DNA of 64,000 bases from Gemmatimonadaceae bacterium (GCA_040882285.1 JBBEBQ010000020.1:1-64000); one strand, 5' to 3'; positions 49,950 to 59,624 are shown, counted from the first letter of the stretch. Numbers and translations are program-made. Notes: a model not told the origin generated them from the sequence alone.

Positions 49950-51230
49950 ATGAGGTTTCACACGTATTCGAAGTTCAGTGCCGACCTCGCCGACGCTGTC
50001 GACCTCGAGGCCCTGCTCGACAAGCTGGCCGATTTCCTCCTTCAATCCGGCTTTGCCGGCGGGCCCGCGCAGCATCCGTATTGGGGCGACATCGGCGAGG
50101 ACGCCGACCGCTCGCTCGGCGCGCTCAAGGAAGCGATCCTCAACGCGCTGCTGAAGGGCGGGCAGTTCACGCCCGAGATGCTCCAGGCGCTGCGCGGCGA
50201 AGGCGACGAGGAATCGCAGGCCAACCTCGCGAAGCTGCTCGACGAGCTGGTCCAGCGGCTGGCGGCGGAGGGCTACATCGCCGTTGAAGCGCCGCCGCAG
50301 ATGCCGTCCGGTCACCAGCCGGTGGTCGGCAAGGGCAGCCTGTCGCACGCCGCCGCGAATTCGGTGCAGTTCAACCTTACCGACAAGGGGATCGACTTCC
50401 TCGGCTACAAGACGCTCCGCTCGATACTCGGCTCGCTGGGAAAGTCGAGCTTTGGCAGCCACGACACGCAGTACCTCGCGACGGGAGTCGAGGCCGACGG
50501 CTGGACCAAGGAGTACGAGTTCGGCGACACGCTGAACCTCGACGTCAACGAGACCCTCCTGCGCGCGCTCGGCCGCACGGGCTCGCTCGACATCCCGCTG
50601 GATCTGGATTACCGCGACCTGATGGTGCGGCAGGCCGAGTACAGGTCGTCGTGCGCCACGGTGCTGATGCTGGACACGTCGCACTCGATGATCCTGTACG
50701 GCGAGGACAGGTTCACGCCGGCCAAGAAAGTCGCGCTCGCACTCACGCACCTGATCCGGACGCAGTTCGCCGGCGACACGCTCCGGGTCGTGCTGTTTCA
50801 CGATTCGGCCGAGGAGATCCCGCTGGCGAAGCTGGCCGAGGCGCAGGTCGGGCCGTACCACACCAACACCGCCGAAGGGCTCAAGCTCGCGCGCCGCATA
50901 CTCATGGCGCAGAAGAAGGACATGCGGCAGATCGTCATGATCACCGACGGCAAGCCGAGCGCGCTGACGATGCCGAACGGGCAGATCTACAAGAACTCGA
51001 TGGGCCTCGACGCGACGGTGATCGCCGAGACCCTGCGCGAGGTCGCGAACTGCCGGCGCTCGGGGATCATGATCAACACCTTCATGCTGGCGCGCGACCG
51101 GGCGCTGGTCGAGTTCGTCAAGCGCGTGTCGGAGATCAGCCTCGGCAAGGCTTACTTCACCAACACGATGACGCTCGGTCAGTTCATCCTGATGGACTTC
51201 CTCAAGAAGAAAACCCGCAAGGTTTCGTAG
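49950..51230 (+). CDS. VWA-domain protein (CoxE/MoxR-partner type)
   Basis: 426 residues from ATG 49950, five bases after TATTAT. The N-terminal half is helical (aa 1-200, unlike known domains). The C-terminal VWA shows the MIDAS motif '[20 protein letters not shown]' (DxSxS with T/H change: D-T-S-H-S), '[12 protein letters not shown]' and '[12 protein letters not shown]'. Such VWA proteins work with MoxR ATPases; one is at 25506-26975. Long in-frame extension upstream is rejected because it would cross the palindrome. Confidence 0.85.
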   Translation: MRFHTYSKFSADLADAVDLEALLDKLADFLLQSGFAGGPAQHPYWGDIGEDADRSLGALKEAILNALLKGGQFTPEMLQALRGEGDEESQANLAKLLDELVQRLAAEGYIAVEAPPQMPSGHQPVVGKGSLSHAAANSVQFNLTDKGIDFLGYKTLRSILGSLGKSSFGSHDTQYLATGVEADGWTKEYEFGDTLNLDVNETLLRALGRTGSLDIPLDLDYRDLMVRQAEYRSSCATVLMLDTSHSMILYGEDRFTPAKKVALALTHLIRTQFAGDTLRVVLFHDSAEEIPLAKLAEAQVGPYHTNTAEGLKLARRILMAQKKDMRQIVMITDGKPSALTMPNGQIYKNSMGLDATVIAETLREVANCRRSGIMINTFMLARDRALVEFVKRVSEISLGKAYFTNTMTLGQFILMDFLKKKTRKVS

Positions 51231-51242
51231 TTCGGCGAGTTT

Positions 51243-52616
51243 CTACTGCCGCAGCGCGTCCTTCTTGGCGCTGCGGTGCCCGCCCTTGGCCGGCGTGAGC
51301 TTCGTCTTGTACTCGCGCTCGCCGGGCCCGGTGTAGATCTGCCGCGGGCGCGCGATCTTCTGCTCCTTGTCGAGCAGCATCTCCTCCCACTGCGCCAGCC
51401 ACCCCGCCGTTCGCGCGATCGCGAACAGAACCGTGAAGAACTCGGCCGGGAACGACATCGAGCGATAGATCAGCCCGGTGTAGAAATCCACGTTCGGGTA
51501 CAGCTTGCGCGAGACGAAGTAGTCGTCCGACAGCGCGATCCGCTCCAGCTCGAGCGCGATCTCCAGGTCCTTGTCCACGCCGACGACCTTGAACACGTCG
51601 TCCGCGAGCTGCTTCACGATCCGCGCGCGCGGGTCGTAGCTCTTGTACACCCGGTGGCCGAAGCCCATGAGGCGCTGGCCCTTGCCGCCCTTCACTCCCT
51701 CGATGAACTCGGGGACGTTCTTCGGATGCCCGATCTCGCCGATCATCCGGAGCACGGCCTCGTTCGCGCCGCCGTGCAGCGGACCGAACAACGCGGCGAT
51801 GCCGGCCGAGATCGCCGAGAACGGGTCCACGTGCGACGAGCCCACCGCGCGGACCGCGCTGGTGGAGCAATTCTGCTCGTGATCCGCGTGCAGGATGAAC
51901 AGGATCTCGAGCGCCTTCACGAAAACCGGGTCCGCCTCGTACTTTGTCTCGCTCATCCGCGCGACCATGGACAGGAAGTTCTCGACGTACGAGAGATCGT
52001 TGTCCGGATACACGAACGGGAGGCCCTTGACGTGGCGGTACGAGAAAGCCGCGATCGTCGGGACCTTGGCCAGCAGGCGGATGATCGAGATGTCGCGGTG
52101 CTCGGCGTCGAAGATGTTGCGCGAATCCGGATAGAACGAGGCCAGCGCCGCGACCGCGCTGTTGAGCATCGCCATCGGGTGCGCGTCGTAGCGGAACCCC
52201 TCGAGAAACTTCCGGATGTTCTCGTGCACGTACGTGTGGTACGTGATGTCGTGTTCGAACTCGTCGTACTCCTTCTGGTCCGGCAGCTCCCCGTGGCGCA
52301 GCAGCCACGCGACCTCCAGGAAATTCGCCCGCTCGGCCAGCTGCTCGATCGGGTAACCGCGGTAGCGCAGAATTCCCCTGTCGCCGTCGATGTAGGTGAT
52401 CGAGCTCCGGCACGCCGCGGTGTTCAGGAACGCCGGGTCGTAGCTCATGAGGCCGCCCCCGTCGGGGTCGCCGCTGGGGATCTTCTTCAGGTCCGTCGCG
52501 CGGATCGCGCCGTCGGTGATCGGAAGCGTGTGCTTCTCGCCGGATCTCGTGTCGGTGACGTCGAGCGTCGCGGCCGAGGCTTTCGGGGGGGCTTCTATCG
52601 TCGCAGACTTTGCCAT
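51243..52616 (-). CDS. gltA: citrate synthase
   Basis: 457 residues from ATG 52616, with GGGAA seven bases before. 'ITYIDGDRGILRYRGYPIEQLAERANFLEV', 'LHADHEQNCSTSAVRAVGSSHVDPFSAISAGIAALFGPLHGG', 'MGFGHRVYKSYDPRA' contain the catalytic histidines and aspartate. Entry enzyme of the TCA cycle. The leader carries a hairpin at 52638-52658. Confidence 0.96.
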   Translation of the reverse strand: MAKSATIEAPPKASAATLDVTDTRSGEKHTLPITDGAIRATDLKKIPSGDPDGGGLMSYDPAFLNTAACRSSITYIDGDRGILRYRGYPIEQLAERANFLEVAWLLRHGELPDQKEYDEFEHDITYHTYVHENIRKFLEGFRYDAHPMAMLNSAVAALASFYPDSRNIFDAEHRDISIIRLLAKVPTIAAFSYRHVKGLPFVYPDNDLSYVENFLSMVARMSETKYEADPVFVKALEILFILHADHEQNCSTSAVRAVGSSHVDPFSAISAGIAALFGPLHGGANEAVLRMIGEIGHPKNVPEFIEGVKGGKGQRLMGFGHRVYKSYDPRARIVKQLADDVFKVVGVDKDLEIALELERIALSDDYFVSRKLYPNVDFYTGLIYRSMSFPAEFFTVLFAIARTAGWLAQWEEMLLDKEQKIARPRQIYTGPGEREYKTKLTPAKGGHRSAKKDALRQ

Positions 52617-52637
52617 GGTCGTTCCCATGAGATAGTT

Positions 52638-52658
52638 GGAGGTGTCCGTGACACCTCC
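52638..52658 (-). promoter_or_regulatory. hairpin in the gltA leader
   Basis: GGAGGTGTC and GACACCTCC with a 3-base loop, a perfect 9-bp stem 22 bases before the gltA start. No T-run. It also carries a buried GGAGG. May be a regulatory hairpin or a divergent-operator palindrome between gltA and the peptidase gene. Confidence 0.5.
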
Positions 52659-52741
52659 CCGAAATCTAGCCGGGGTCCCGTACCGGAGCGGAACTCCGCG
52701 GGCGTACATTGATTAGAAGTGCGACTCCTTCACTCCCGATA

Positions 52742-54991
52742 ATGCGCATCCCGAATCGTCCCCTGCTAATCCTGGCCCTGCTGCTCGTCGCCACCCGGCT
52801 GGCGGGCGCCCAGTCGCCGGCCCTCTCGTACCCGGCCGCCCCGCAGGCCGATCAGACCGACCTCCTGCACGGGGTCGCCGTAGCCGATCCGTATCGCTGG
52901 CTGGAGGACACCGATTCGCCGGTGACCCGGGCGTGGATCGTGGCGGAGAACGCGCTCACCTTCGGCTGGCTGGCGGCGATTCCCGAGCGGCCGCGCATCG
53001 CCGCGCGCCTCACCGAGCTGTGGAACTTCGCCCGGTACGGAGTCCCGTTCAAGCAGGGCGGCCGCTACTTCTGGTTCGAGAACAGCGGGCTGCAGAATCA
53101 GAGCGTGCTGTACACCCAACAGGGCCGCGGCGGCAGAGCCCGGGTTTTGCTCGACCCCAACACCCTGTCGGCCGACGGTACCGTCGCGCTGACCTCGACC
53201 GAGCCGTCCGAGAGCGGCCGGCTGCTCGCGTACGGCATCGCTCGCAGCGGGTCGGACTGGAACGAGATCCGAGTGCGGGACGTGGAGTCCGCGCGCGACC
53301 TCGCCGACACGGTGCGCTGGGTGAAGTTCTCCGGGATCTCGTGGACCAGGGACAACCGCGGCTTCTTCTACTCGCGATACGACGAGCCGGCCGGCGGGAA
53401 CGCGCTGCAGAGCGTCAACAAGTTCCAGAAGATCTACTACCATCGGATCGGCACGAGCCAGTCGGCTGACGAACTGGTCTACGACCGCCCCGACCAGCCC
53501 GACTGGCGCCTCAACGGCGAGGTATCCGATGATGGTCAATACCTGATCATCTACGCGAGCGAAGGCACCGACACGCGCAACCGGCTGTACTTCAAGGACC
53601 TCGCGAGCCCGGGCCGCCCGCTGGTGAACGCGCCCGTCGTGCGGCTGATCGACAGGCTCGAAGCTTCGTACGACTTCGTGGGAAACAACGGCACCGAGTT
53701 CATCCTGCGAACGAACAGGAACGCTCCGCGCGAGCGACTCATCGCCGTAGACATCGACAATCCGCGGGAGGAGAACTGGCGCACGCTCATCCCGGAGTCG
53801 AGGGACCTTCTCCAGACCGCGGCGTTCGTCGGTGACCGGCTGGTGGCGCGCTATCTCCAGGACGCGCGGGCCTCGATTCGCTTTTATGTGCCGCCGGCGG
53901 AGATTCTGCGCGGAGGAACGGGCCGGCCCCAAGGTCCGGGAGGGACTCGCCGCGCGGGCGCCCCGGCCACTATTTCCCGCACGCGCGTCGGCAGTTACCG
54001 GTTCGAGCGCGAGCTGGAGCTCCCCGGACCGGGCATGGTCAGCTTCAGCGGAGACCGCGGTGACCGGGAGATGTTCTACTCCTTCACCTCGTACCTCTAT
54101 CCCACGACCGTCTTCCGGTACGACGTGCGGTCGGGCGTAAGCGAGATCTTCCGCGAAGCGCGCGTGGACTTCGATCCGTCACTGTACGAGACGAAGCAGG
54201 TGTTCTACGAGAGCAAGGACGGGACGCGCGTCCCGATGTTCATCACCGCGCGCAAGGGCATCGCGCTCGACGGAAACAACCCCACGCTGCTGCACGGCTA
54301 CGGCGGATTCAACATCCCGCAGACGCCCTCGTTCTCCATCGGCAATCTGCTCTGGCTCGAGATGGGCGGCGTGTACGCGGTCGCGAACATCCGCGGGGGC
54401 GGCGAGTACGGCCGCGAGTGGCACGATGCCGGCAAGCTCGCGAACAAGCAGAACGTGTTCGACGATTTCATCGCGGCCGCGGAATACCTGCAGCGCGAGC
54501 GGTACACTTCGCCGGCGAAGCTCGCGATATCCGGCGGATCCAACGGCGGGCTCCTCGTCGGCGCGGTCCTCAATCAGCGGCCCGAGCTGTTCGGCGCCGC
54601 CTTGCCGGCCGTGGGCGTGATGGACATGCTCCGCTTCCACAAGTTCACGATCGGCTGGGCGTGGACCTCGGACTACGGGTCGCCGGACGATGCGGAGCAG
54701 TTCCGCGTGCTGTACGCGTACTCCCCGCTGCACAACATCCGGCGGGGCGCGCGCTATCCCGCGACGCTGATCACGACGGCGGACCACGACGACCGCGTCG
54801 TCCCCGGCCACTCCTTCAAGTACGCGGCCGCGCTGCAGGCGGCACAGGGCGGGCCGGCTCCGATCCTGATCCGGATCGAGACCAAGGCGGGGCACGGCGC
54901 CGGGAAGCCGACCTCCAAGCAGATCGAAGAGGCCGCGGACCGGTTCGCGTTTCTCGTGCGATCGCTCGGCATGACTCCCCGGTTCGAGTAG
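52742..54991 (+). CDS. S9 family prolyl oligopeptidase, exported
   Basis: 749 residues from ATG 52742. Signal peptide residues 1-26 (LLILALLLVATRLAGAQ). 'YPAAPQADQTDLLHGVAVAD' then PYRWLED is the prolyl oligopeptidase N-terminus; the C-terminal alpha/beta hydrolase has 'ISGGSNGGLLVGA' with the catalytic Ser, 'TTADHDDRVVPGHSFKYAAAL' with the Asp, 'KAGHGAGKP' with the His. Cleaves after proline in peptides in the periplasm. 6 bp before the next gene. Confidence 0.94.
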   Translation: MRIPNRPLLILALLLVATRLAGAQSPALSYPAAPQADQTDLLHGVAVADPYRWLEDTDSPVTRAWIVAENALTFGWLAAIPERPRIAARLTELWNFARYGVPFKQGGRYFWFENSGLQNQSVLYTQQGRGGRARVLLDPNTLSADGTVALTSTEPSESGRLLAYGIARSGSDWNEIRVRDVESARDLADTVRWVKFSGISWTRDNRGFFYSRYDEPAGGNALQSVNKFQKIYYHRIGTSQSADELVYDRPDQPDWRLNGEVSDDGQYLIIYASEGTDTRNRLYFKDLASPGRPLVNAPVVRLIDRLEASYDFVGNNGTEFILRTNRNAPRERLIAVDIDNPREENWRTLIPESRDLLQTAAFVGDRLVARYLQDARASIRFYVPPAEILRGGTGRPQGPGGTRRAGAPATISRTRVGSYRFERELELPGPGMVSFSGDRGDREMFYSFTSYLYPTTVFRYDVRSGVSEIFREARVDFDPSLYETKQVFYESKDGTRVPMFITARKGIALDGNNPTLLHGYGGFNIPQTPSFSIGNLLWLEMGGVYAVANIRGGGEYGREWHDAGKLANKQNVFDDFIAAAEYLQRERYTSPAKLAISGGSNGGLLVGAVLNQRPELFGAALPAVGVMDMLRFHKFTIGWAWTSDYGSPDDAEQFRVLYAYSPLHNIRRGARYPATLITTADHDDRVVPGHSFKYAAALQAAQGGPAPILIRIETKAGHGAGKPTSKQIEEAADRFAFLVRSLGMTPRFE

Positions 54992-54997
54992 CCGCGC

Positions 54998-55576
54998 TTG
55001 CCCGCTATCGATTCGATCCTCGGAGCCGTCCGCGTCGCGACGCTGTTCGTAGTGGCGGTGTTCGCCGTCATCTGCGTCGTGGACTGGGCCGTCCGCACGA
55101 AGCGGATCAACGCGTTCAACCCGATCGCGCGCTACTTCCGCTCGACCATCGATCCTTTCATCGCTCCCATCGAGCGCCGAGTCGTGCGCGCGGGCGGGTC
55201 GCCCGCCGTAGCGCCCTGGTGGGCGCTGGTCGCGGCGGTCGTCGGGGCGATTCTGCTCCTCAGCCTGCTCGGCTTCGTCCGGAACCAGGTGCTGTTCGCC
55301 GCGCTCGCCGCGAACCAGGGCGCCGCCGGCGTCTTCCGCCTGCTGGTCGTCTGGACGTTCGCGATTCTCCGGCTCGCGCTCATCGTCCGGGTGATCAGCT
55401 CCTGGCTGCCGGTCAACCCGTATTCCCCGTGGCTCAGGTGGTCGTACCTGCTGAGCGAGCCGATCCTGCGGCCGCTGCGCCAGATAGTCCCGACCCTCGG
55501 AATGATCGACATCACCCCGATCCTCGCGTATTTCCTCCTCGGCTTTCTCGCGCGCATCCTCGTCAGCGCCCTTTAG
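54998..55576 (+). CDS. YggT family membrane protein
   Basis: 192 residues with TTG start at 54998. Two YggT-type repeats: 'DWAVRTKRINAFNPIARYFRSTIDPFIAPI' and 'RVISSWLPVNPYSPWLRWSYLLSEPILRPLRQIVP'. YggT is a small integral membrane protein linked to cell division or osmotic response. Six bases after the peptidase stop, so likely cotranscribed. Confidence 0.88.
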   Translation: MPAIDSILGAVRVATLFVVAVFAVICVVDWAVRTKRINAFNPIARYFRSTIDPFIAPIERRVVRAGGSPAVAPWWALVAAVVGAILLLSLLGFVRNQVLFAALAANQGAAGVFRLLVVWTFAILRLALIVRVISSWLPVNPYSPWLRWSYLLSEPILRPLRQIVPTLGMIDITPILAYFLLGFLARILVSAL

Positions 55577-55662
55577 CCGGAACCGCCTTGTCCGCGCCCG
55601 TGTATCCTGAACAAACTGCAATACCGGCTCGTTGGTTTTCCCACCCGCTTGAGGTGCAGGCC

Positions 55663-56637
55663 ATGCGTCGAAGTTTTCTCGTCGGATTCCTTGCGGGCGC
55701 GGCGTTGGTCGCGAGCGCCGCTGATGCGCAGCAGTTCACTCCGCAGGTTCGCCAGCCCGCGTTTCCCGCCGGAACGGGACCGCGCGTCCTGATAGACGCG
55801 GGACATTTCAACGAGGACCGCGCGGAGCTCGCGCCCCTCGTCGAACTGCTGAACAGGGACGGCTTCCGCGTCTCCTTCCACGAATCGACGTGGACGCCGA
55901 CGGCGCTCAGCCAGGCAGACCTCGTCATCATCGCGAGTCCACTCGGCGCGGCACGCGCCAGCATGCAGTCCGCGGGCGCGGACTTCGCGTGGACCGACCA
56001 GGCGCGGCGCGACGCGTTCAGTACCGAAGAAGTCAACGCGATCACCCGCTGGGTCCGCGCGGGCGGGAACCTGCTGCTGCTGCTCGACGAAGCGCCGGTG
56101 CCGGCGGCGACGCGCACGCTGGCGGAGGCGCTCGGCGTCGAAGTCCGCAACACGCGGACGTGGGACGCCGGCCAGAGACCCGCCGGGTACACGTATCCGC
56201 CCGATGATCTCAGCGGCAGCTACATCATGTTCACGCGCGAGCGCAAGACGATCGGCAAGCACGCGATACTGGACGGCAGGAACCGGGACGAGAAGGTCGA
56301 TCGCGTTGCGACGTATCTCGGCAGCTCGTTGACGGGACCGTTCGACGGCTCCGTGCTGCTCGCGCTCTCACCGGACGCGTTCGATTACTGGAAGGACGCG
56401 CCGGAGCGTGGCAGCGCCGAGCATCGCGTGCCGGCGGTCGGACGCGCGCAGGCCGTGGCCTTCAAGCTGGATCAGGGCCGTGTGGTGGTGGTATCGGAGT
56501 CGGGCGCGTTCCAGGTGCCGGCCGGCGGCGCGGAAGATCCGGACAATGCGCTCGGCAAGGGACTCGCGTTCAAGGGGGCGCAGAACCAGCAGTTCGTGCT
56601 GAACACCCTGCGCTGGCTGGCCCGGGTACTCCCTTAG
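55663..56637 (+). CDS. DUF4350-like exported protein
   Basis: 324 residues from ATG 55663 with GAGG nearby. Signal peptide (FLAGAALVASAADAQ). Core has GATase1-like/DUF4350 features: 'PRVLIDAGHFNEDRAE', 'LSQADLVIIASPLGAA', 'EEVNAITRWVRAGGNLLLLL', 'QGRVVVVSESGAFQVPAGG'. This family is often in exported or membrane hubs of unknown function. Ends 64 bp before the next gene. Confidence 0.75.
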   Translation: MRRSFLVGFLAGAALVASAADAQQFTPQVRQPAFPAGTGPRVLIDAGHFNEDRAELAPLVELLNRDGFRVSFHESTWTPTALSQADLVIIASPLGAARASMQSAGADFAWTDQARRDAFSTEEVNAITRWVRAGGNLLLLLDEAPVPAATRTLAEALGVEVRNTRTWDAGQRPAGYTYPPDDLSGSYIMFTRERKTIGKHAILDGRNRDEKVDRVATYLGSSLTGPFDGSVLLALSPDAFDYWKDAPERGSAEHRVPAVGRAQAVAFKLDQGRVVVVSESGAFQVPAGGAEDPDNALGKGLAFKGAQNQQFVLNTLRWLARVLP

Positions 56638-56701
56638 ACCGTCGCGGTTTCGGGCCTCTGGCACACCGTTCGCGGTCCTGGCGTTCAGGGGGAGCTCAGC
56701 A

Positions 56702-56941
56702 ATGTCCGAACGCAGGAAGACGCACAATGGCCGAGACCTCTCCGGCCACTTCAGGGTGAAACAGGTGGACGTCGAAGATCTGAAGGCGGATCGCGACGGC
56801 GTGGATTTCATCGAGGATGACGTGCGGCTGGGCGGCGCGGTCGCGGACACCGGACCGAACGCGGGTCAGCGCGGCGTGCGGATCCACGAGCTGATCAAGA
56901 AGGATCACGGGAAGAAGAAGCGGCCGACGAAGGGTAAATAA
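56702..56941 (+). CDS. uncharacterised 79-residue charged protein
   Basis: 79 residues with GGGGAG upstream. Charged and basic C-terminus 'IKKDHGKKKRPTKGK'; middle 'DGVDFIEDDVRLGGAVADTG'. Coding pattern and spacing are good; function unknown. Confidence 0.5.
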   Translation: MSERRKTHNGRDLSGHFRVKQVDVEDLKADRDGVDFIEDDVRLGGAVADTGPNAGQRGVRIHELIKKDHGKKKRPTKGK

Positions 56942-56953
56942 GGCGCGAGCACG

Positions 56954-58555
56954 TTACGGACGTGCTACGCATGCCGGGCCCGGCTCCAGAGCGGCTTCGC
57001 GCGCGAGCGGCGTGACTTGCAGGTATTGCACTTTCGCCGGCTCGGTCGGAGCGAGGGTGATCGAGATTTGTAGATCGCCGTCTCGACAGCGCATTCGCCA
57101 GCGGCCCCGCAGCGCGTTCGCCACCACGAACGGACCTTCATTCCGGCATTCATCTCCAGCGGTACTCCGAAGTCGCTCGATCGCCGCCCGCCTCCGATCC
57201 TTCGGCTCGTCCAGATACAGATTCATCGCCGCAAGGCTGTCGGCGAGCGCATCACTCCACCGCGCGACGAGACGCGACACCTGTTCGCGTCTCTCCAACA
57301 GAACCGGCGCCGGTTGCGGAACGCGCGGCACGAGTCCGCCGGTTCGCTGCAGAATCTCGAGCGCCTGCGTGCTCACCGGAGTCCAGCCGGTGTAGGTGAG
57401 ATTGCCGAGGGCGACTATCCCGACGCCGTACTCGGGAAGCCAGCGCATGAGCGAGCCGAAGCCCGGCAGCCCGCCGGTGTGCGAGACCGACGCCAAGAAG
57501 AGACACGTCTGCTGCACACGCAGTCCGTAGCCGTAGCCGTTGGCCGCCAGCGAGATGTTCCCCGTGCTGTCGGTGCTCGCCGACGCGCCGATGTAGCGCG
57601 TGACCTGCTGCATCTCCCGGCGGGAAGCACGGCTCAGCGGACCGCTGTCGGGGTCGTCACGCGGCGGCCACGCGTCCAGCATGAAGCCCACCCAGCGGCC
57701 GAGGTCGGAGATGGAGGTGAGCATGCCGCCCATCGGGCCGAACGCGCCGTCGGGGAGCTGCGGCTCCTCGAGCCACTCGCCGTCGCGCAGGCGATACCCG
57801 TGCGCGAGGCGGTGCGGGGGCACGCTACGCGCTTCAAGCGTCGTGACGTTCATTCCGAGCGGCAGTAGGATGCGCTCGCGAACGTAGCGCGCGTACGGCA
57901 TGCCGGACACGTTCGCCACGACGCGGCCGAGAATCGCGAAGCCGAAGTTCGAGTACTCGTACGCGGTGCCGGGCGCGGTCGAGAACGGAATGCCGCTTCG
58001 TATCATCGCGGCCATCTCGTCGTCCGTCGCCGCGAGCTGCTGATCGCCCCACGGGTTGTCCTCGGGGAACCCCTCGGAGTGCGACAGCAGATGGCGAATG
58101 GTGATCCTCGGCGAGTCGCCCGTGGGATAGCGCAGGCCCGCAAGCTCGGGGACGTATTCCTCCGCGGGATCGTCGAGCGCGAGCTTGCCCGCGTCACGCA
58201 GCTGCAGGATCGCGACAGCGGCAAAGCTCTTGGACATCGACGCGATGCGGAACACCGTCGCCGAATCGACTCCCGCGCGCGCATCGGCGTCGCGAAACCC
58301 GGCGGTCGCCCAGTGCGCCAGCTGTCCGTCCACCACGATCCCGTACGCGATGCCCGGAACGCGCGCGCGCTGCGCGAAGCTATACACCAGGCTGTCGATC
58401 GCGGGATAGGCGGTGGCAAGCTTCGCCGCGCGGTCGGGATCGGTGAACACTGCCGCGGGAGCGATGCTGCTCGGTCGCGCTTCCTGCGCATGCAGCATGA
58501 CAGGAGCAATGGCCAGCGTACCCCCGGCCGCGAGAAGATACGTGCGCATACTCAT
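56954..58555 (-). CDS. serine hydrolase, beta-lactamase class C / PBP-like
   Basis: 533 residues from ATG 58555, with GAGGA eight bases before; signal peptide ends 'VMLHAQEA'. 'RIASMSKSFAAVAIL' has the SxxK active site, 'YEYSNFGFAILG' has YxN, and 'SHTGGLPGFGS' replaces KTG with HTG. N-terminal beta-lactamase fold (about residues 40-390), C-terminal about 140-residue extra domain. Periplasmic hydrolase or D-peptidase. Confidence 0.9.
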   Translation of the reverse strand: MSMRTYLLAAGGTLAIAPVMLHAQEARPSSIAPAAVFTDPDRAAKLATAYPAIDSLVYSFAQRARVPGIAYGIVVDGQLAHWATAGFRDADARAGVDSATVFRIASMSKSFAAVAILQLRDAGKLALDDPAEEYVPELAGLRYPTGDSPRITIRHLLSHSEGFPEDNPWGDQQLAATDDEMAAMIRSGIPFSTAPGTAYEYSNFGFAILGRVVANVSGMPYARYVRERILLPLGMNVTTLEARSVPPHRLAHGYRLRDGEWLEEPQLPDGAFGPMGGMLTSISDLGRWVGFMLDAWPPRDDPDSGPLSRASRREMQQVTRYIGASASTDSTGNISLAANGYGYGLRVQQTCLFLASVSHTGGLPGFGSLMRWLPEYGVGIVALGNLTYTGWTPVSTQALEILQRTGGLVPRVPQPAPVLLERREQVSRLVARWSDALADSLAAMNLYLDEPKDRRRAAIERLRSTAGDECRNEGPFVVANALRGRWRMRCRDGDLQISITLAPTEPAKVQYLQVTPLAREAALEPGPACVARP

Positions 58556-58654
58556 CGGTGGTCCTCGACGCATGGGAGTCGATTCGGGTGCCCTACGCCC
58601 GACGGTGGCGGATGAACCGGGAACTTTGGAGCTCGCTGATACTTCCGAGATCGA

Positions 58655-58807
58655 CTAGCCCCGTCGCTTGAAGAACTGCAGGGCGCGCTCATGCTTCTGC
58701 GTCGCCGCGCGCGTGGCGAAAGTGCCGAGGTTCCTGCGCTTCCCGGTTTTCGGATCCTTCTTGCGCGAGTACAGCCGAAATCGGCCGTCTTTGAGCTTTC
58801 GGATCAT
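58655..58807 (-). CDS. small conserved basic protein
   Basis: 50 residues: MIRKLKDGRFRLYSRKKDPK then TGKRRNLGTFATRAATQKHE and RALQFFKRRG. It matches a small family found in many bacteria with 'RLYSRKKDPKTGKRRNLGTF', very basic and possibly nucleic-acid binding. An alternative start gives 14 more residues (58849). 7 bp from the PspC stop, so cotranscribed. Confidence 0.65.
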   Translation of the reverse strand: MIRKLKDGRFRLYSRKKDPKTGKRRNLGTFATRAATQKHERALQFFKRRG

Positions 58808-58814
58808 CGGTAGT

Positions 58815-59045
58815 TCACTGTTCCCGGAACTCATCGAGATCAAAGTCAAGGTCCTCGGCGGATGGCATTATCCACCACAGGCTCACGTACACCAGGACGC
58901 CGGGAAATGCGGCCGAGATCACCGAGAGGAATACGTACAGAGCCCGGACCGCGGTCACTTCCCAGCCGAAAAACTCCGCAATGCCGCCGCAGACTCCGGC
59001 GATCACGCGATCATTTGACCGCTTCAGGCGGCGTGAGTTGCTCAT
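58815..59045 (-). CDS. PspC domain protein
   Basis: 76 residues from ATG 59045. 'RLKRSNDRVIAGVCGGIAEF' and 'VRALYVFLSVISAAFPGVLVY' with 'LWWIMP' define a complete PspC domain: phage-shock regulator C-like membrane protein. A longer N-terminus to 59120 is possible but lacks family sequence. Confidence 0.9.
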   Translation of the reverse strand: MSNSRRLKRSNDRVIAGVCGGIAEFFGWEVTAVRALYVFLSVISAAFPGVLVYVSLWWIMPSAEDLDFDLDEFREQ

Positions 59046-59147
59046 ATCGAGTCTCTCGGCGTCACGTTCTTGGCTGCGGAATGGTACCCCAACGATTTCA
59101 TCGACGATTGCGCCTAACAAGATCTTTCGTGTCTTCGACTACGGCAC

Positions 59148-59624
59148 CTACCTACTGTCTTTGACAGTGCGCCAAACATCTCGAGTGCTGCCGAGCAACG
59201 CACCGACGCCGTATCCGAGTAGAGCTCCGATCGCAGCGCCAGGAAGCGCCCCGCAATGAAGGCCACGACAGCGGTCGGCGCTGTCGTCGAGACCGTTGAG
59301 CTCATAGCCCGCGTACCCAAAGAACAGGGCTCCGGGAACGGCACCAACTACACCCCACCGCCGCGCCCGTGTGCCCTCGAACACTCGGAGACGAATTATC
59401 TGATTCTTCGCGACGGGGCCATTCCTCAAGTACAGGCTGTCCGGCCCGATTCGGATCAGCTTCCCGGAACGCTCGAGGCCAGCGGAAGTTTCAAGACGAA
59501 CCACCTGACGTACTCTGATCTGCTCGGTCAAGTCGGTCGCGCTCTGCCCTGGAGCCACCTGAGCGTCGGCAGCCGGGATCCCAGCCAGAAGCATCAAGCC
59601 GAGCAAAAGTCTCGATAGCTTCAT
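59148..59624 (-). CDS. exported protein with a glycine-zipper-like membrane segment
   Basis: 158 residues from ATG 59624 with AAGGTGG upstream. Signal peptide (LLLGLMLLAGIPAADA). Middle: SH3-like 'LETSAGLERSGKLIRIGPDS' beta strands. C-terminal glycine-rich helix 'GAAIGALLGYGVGALLG'. Seen in Gemmatimonadota-like genomes; function unknown. Divergent from the metH promoter. Confidence 0.7.
   Translation of the reverse strand: MKLSRLLLGLMLLAGIPAADAQVAPGQSATDLTEQIRVRQVVRLETSAGLERSGKLIRIGPDSLYLRNGPVAKNQIIRLRVFEGTRARRWGVVGAVPGALFFGYAGYELNGLDDSADRCRGLHCGALPGAAIGALLGYGVGALLGSTRDVWRTVKDSR

Noticed and set aside
54961-55000. A tRNA-like GGTTCGAG at the end of the peptidase gene
   Set aside because: It is inside coding sequence and no cloverleaf can be built around it; no tRNA was found elsewhere in the window.
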